Shown here in pieces: positions 62,001 to 64,000 of a stretch of 64,000 bases of DNA (the stretch's first letter is position 1; every line of letters begins with the position of its first letter). The notes below the pieces were generated by a model. It had not been told where the DNA came from, did not search any database, and was given only the letters and a program-made list of their open reading frames with translations. The translations under genes and the position numbers were made by a program. This DNA comes from Nemania diffusa (Eukaryota > Ascomycota > Sordariomycetes > Xylariales > Xylariaceae), in the NCBI GenBank assembly GCA_038501195.1, contig JBBPUQ010000004.1, forward strand, positions 868,001 through 932,000. Reading direction: 5' to 3'.

Positions 62001-62534
62001 TAGGTGGGTTGAAGAGATTCAAGTCAGTAGGTTGAAGAAAGAGTGGGAAAGTAGGCAGGAGGCCTTGCTTGGCCATAGGTAAATATTTTTAGAGCAGTGT
62101 ATTGGAGTGTGTGAATATCGGCGGAGTGAGTGCACATACCAAAGGCAAGCACATTAACTCGGGCCCCCTCAGTTATTCCATGTGGTGGGGAGCCATCAGA
62201 GAATCGGCGATGTGCTAGGCGGCTTTGGTTCTCTTCAGCTGCTCATGATACTTATTAGTTACAACTCGTATTGTTCCGATGCCAATGGCAGTAAATGTAT
62301 CAATTTTAGGGCTGGGTCTTCGATATTATCACTCGGCACGGCTGGACTTACCACAGATCTCGCTGCGCGTTACAAGGCTTCTCAGAATCTCTTCTTGCTT
62401 TGGGTCTCGACGAATCATGGGAATCACTCTCCCTACTGGTTCTAACACACTAGTTAATCTTATTATTATTCTGGTCGAGATAGTTAGGAGTTACTACCGG
62501 AGAACTTACGATCCAGTTGTCGAGGGCGATCCAT
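59063..62534 (-). CDS. Conserved fungal protein of unknown function, seven exons
   Basis: Exons 62,510-62,534; 62,352-62,441; 62,140-62,232; 61,931-61,999; 61,353-61,845; 59,915-61,289; 59,063-59,836 give 972 residues. Each junction has GT-AG ends and keeps frame, reading MDRPRQLDQPVGRVIPMIRRDPKQEEILRSLVTRSEICENQSRLAHRRFSDG at the start in pieces. The middle is Ser/Arg-rich and disordered, including RSRSRSQSQ and FGFPKPNIDLSKYDDRLKNPPKI. The C-terminal about 220 residues form a helical domain (ISLDAREQSLLYCELEYNLNNALDAYV, QLNGGRLDASKLSRVANAWAQKGRPKVIGFRYDLETQ, MKTNARSMRIRTFCQLDSVIAKQVLDAQNLLRLLG) that I recognise as widely conserved in filamentous ascomycetes but unnamed. A GTGAGT near the stop could allow an alternative 3' end. 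Confidence 0.75.
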
Positions 62535-62623
62535 TTTGCGTGCATTGGTGGGTATTAGGTGTTATGTTGGGATTGCAGAGAAAAGAAAGCAAAACAAAAA
62601 GGAAATAGAAAGGATGTGGGCGA

Positions 62624-62651
62624 TTTAAATATATATATATATATATATATT
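62624..62651. repeat. (AT)n microsatellite
   Basis: An uninterrupted AT dinucleotide run lies in the 185-bp gap between the start of the seven-exon gene and the stop codon of the gene to its right, probably within the shared promoter and 3' UTR space. Confidence 0.85.
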
Positions 62652-62719
62652 GCGATGGTGCAAGAGCAAGTTTTTGCCTGACAACCAAGACCCATACTTA
62701 ATTGGTATTTGTTTTCCAT

Positions 62720-63986
62720 TCAATAGCTTATCGTATCTCCCATGCATTCATTCACTTCCTTCCCTCGTTTCCAGCCACCACTAGCGTTGTACCTTAGAGG
62801 CTGCAGTATCTCCCCGGTTACCCGGTGGGACACTCGACGTGAATTAGGGATATCAGTTCTGAAGCCATAGGCCTCTTGTTGTAAATTTGACAATACCAAC
62901 TCTCGGGGGCTCTCATTATTATTGTTGGTATTTGAATCTACCAGGCTTGTCTATATAATGGTATCAGTGATAGCTAATAATAAAGGGCCTAACTAGATAG
63001 TGATCTGAACAGTCCTCACGCACATATAAGGACTAGGAACAGTCTAGCTAGGATTGGCTAACTTCCAGTAATTATTGCAAGTGACAAAATGGGCATATGA
63101 AGCTCACCATGCAGTTATTAACAGAGTTGAGTGCCCTCTGTGCATGTTCTGGCCGGCATGTAGTGCAATCATTAACTGTCCCAGACTAGTCAATTGAAAC
63201 TCGTTGAATAATAATATGCCACCCTAACAATTTCTGAAAGTACATGGGGAATAAAACTAGCCAAAACAATAAATTAAATTATCGATAATACGCACCTGTT
63301 GCAAATTCTCCTGGTCTCTCAACAATTGTTGTTTGTCGGTTTGTCAGAGGGGTGCACGCATTATATTCTCCAGCTTGTATTGTAAATTCAACATTGTTGA
63401 ACAACTGGGCATCTCGACTAAGTTCCTCATGCCTAAGACCACATTAGTAATCCAAGAGCTAAATTGTATATATAGATCATATAGTTGACCTTGCTAAAGG
63501 AAGTTTCCTTGAGATGCCTGGTGTTTCGTAACCTAATCTAGTTGGCATATCTGCTGTATATGGAGAAGAGATGGGCAAATATTGCGCTGCCATGTCGTTA
63601 CTCGATCTAGATAAGCTTATTTTATGATGGCTGTCACGTGTTGAAGCACAAGCCGTTCCTTCTGTCTCCCTCTCATAAGCGAAGACTCTGCCTCTCCGTT
63701 TGGATAACTGCTGGCTCTTAACATACCCACTATGTGCCGGAAGCTTGGCGCCCCGTGAGAAATGATCTAGGTCAAAATTTGGATTCTCTGGAGCGGGACC
63801 TTCCAAATCAAATCTCCTGACTGTTATGCTAGGATCTTGTGGGTTCCATTGGTAGTCGAGACCGCCATCAAAACCAAGCTGTGGTGTAAAAGGCCCACGG
63901 AATAGCCACGAAGAAGTTTGATTCAGCAAGCCTACATTAGCGGCTTCTACAATGGTTTCCGTGGCCTTGAACTCGGCTGTCGGCAT
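62720..63986 (-). CDS. Hypothetical protein, four exons visible, 5' end uncertain at window edge
   Basis: Exons 63,490-63,986, 63,296-63,432, 63,108-63,175 and 62,720-62,950 join in frame to give 310 residues from the ATG at 63,986. That ATG is immediately preceded by TATATCTCAG, which could be a splice acceptor, so it may instead be an internal exon start with more gene to the right of the window. The visible protein contains FTPQLGFDGGLDYQWNPQDPSITVRRFDLEGPAPENPNFDLDHF, then a segment with several cysteines and hydrophilic residues (NDCTTCRPEHAQRALNSVNNC). No family recognised. All four exons have GT-AG borders and no internal stops, which is the main support. Confidence 0.6.
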
Positions 63987-64000
63987 CTGAGATATAGGCA

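Overview
The window looks like nuclear DNA of a filamentous ascomycete (Pezizomycotina, most likely Sordariomycetes). The genes carry short GT-AG introns (about 50-120 nt, often with CTAAC/CTGAC branch sites). The proteins (HDA1-type deacetylase with Arb2 tail, Bun107/WDR48-type WD protein, fungal TilS-like protein, Rab11) are of fungal type, and the first 14.5 kb is an extremely AT-rich block of the kind left by repeat-induced point mutation (RIP). I cannot name the species. Intergenic DNA is sprinkled with short TAGG/CCTA runs.

Layout. 1-14,490: AT island, perhaps 5-8 % G+C by eye, no credible ORF, containing diverged direct repeats (1-3,000 and about 7,030-9,985) and a short internally deleted copy (3,830-4,432). 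14,400-14,665: a degenerate tetranucleotide array grading from TAAA through TAAG to TAGG/TGGG, forming the boundary. 14,666-19,565: normal-GC DNA without a gene I can support. 19.6-24.9 kb: three poorly known genes (a membrane protein with repeated Thr-Ser-Gly beta motifs and two small Cys-rich proteins). 26.9-34.6 kb: WDR48/Bun107-like WD protein (+), mitochondrial SAM carrier (-), TilS-like tRNA lysidine synthetase (+). 35.4-64 kb: nine consecutive minus-strand genes: an SR-rich protein, class II HDAC (HDA1/Clr3 type), an F-box protein, BRX1, Rab11/Ypt3, a large chromodomain protein, a glycine-zipper-like protein, a conserved fungal protein of unknown function, and a gene running into the right edge.

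The genes do not form an obvious pathway cluster. They are mostly housekeeping functions: ribosome biogenesis, vesicle traffic, mitochondrial methylation and tRNA modification, chromatin. Three encode chromatin or ubiquitin regulators (HDAC, chromodomain protein, deubiquitinase cofactor), but I see no evidence that this proximity is functional. Exon models were built by hand from reading frame continuity and splice signals; total lengths close in frame for every model. No completely new system is demonstrated. The best leads are the graded boundary array, the deleted repeat copy in the AT island, the micro-exons in BRX1 and Rab11, and the uncharacterised chromodomain and Cys-rich proteins.
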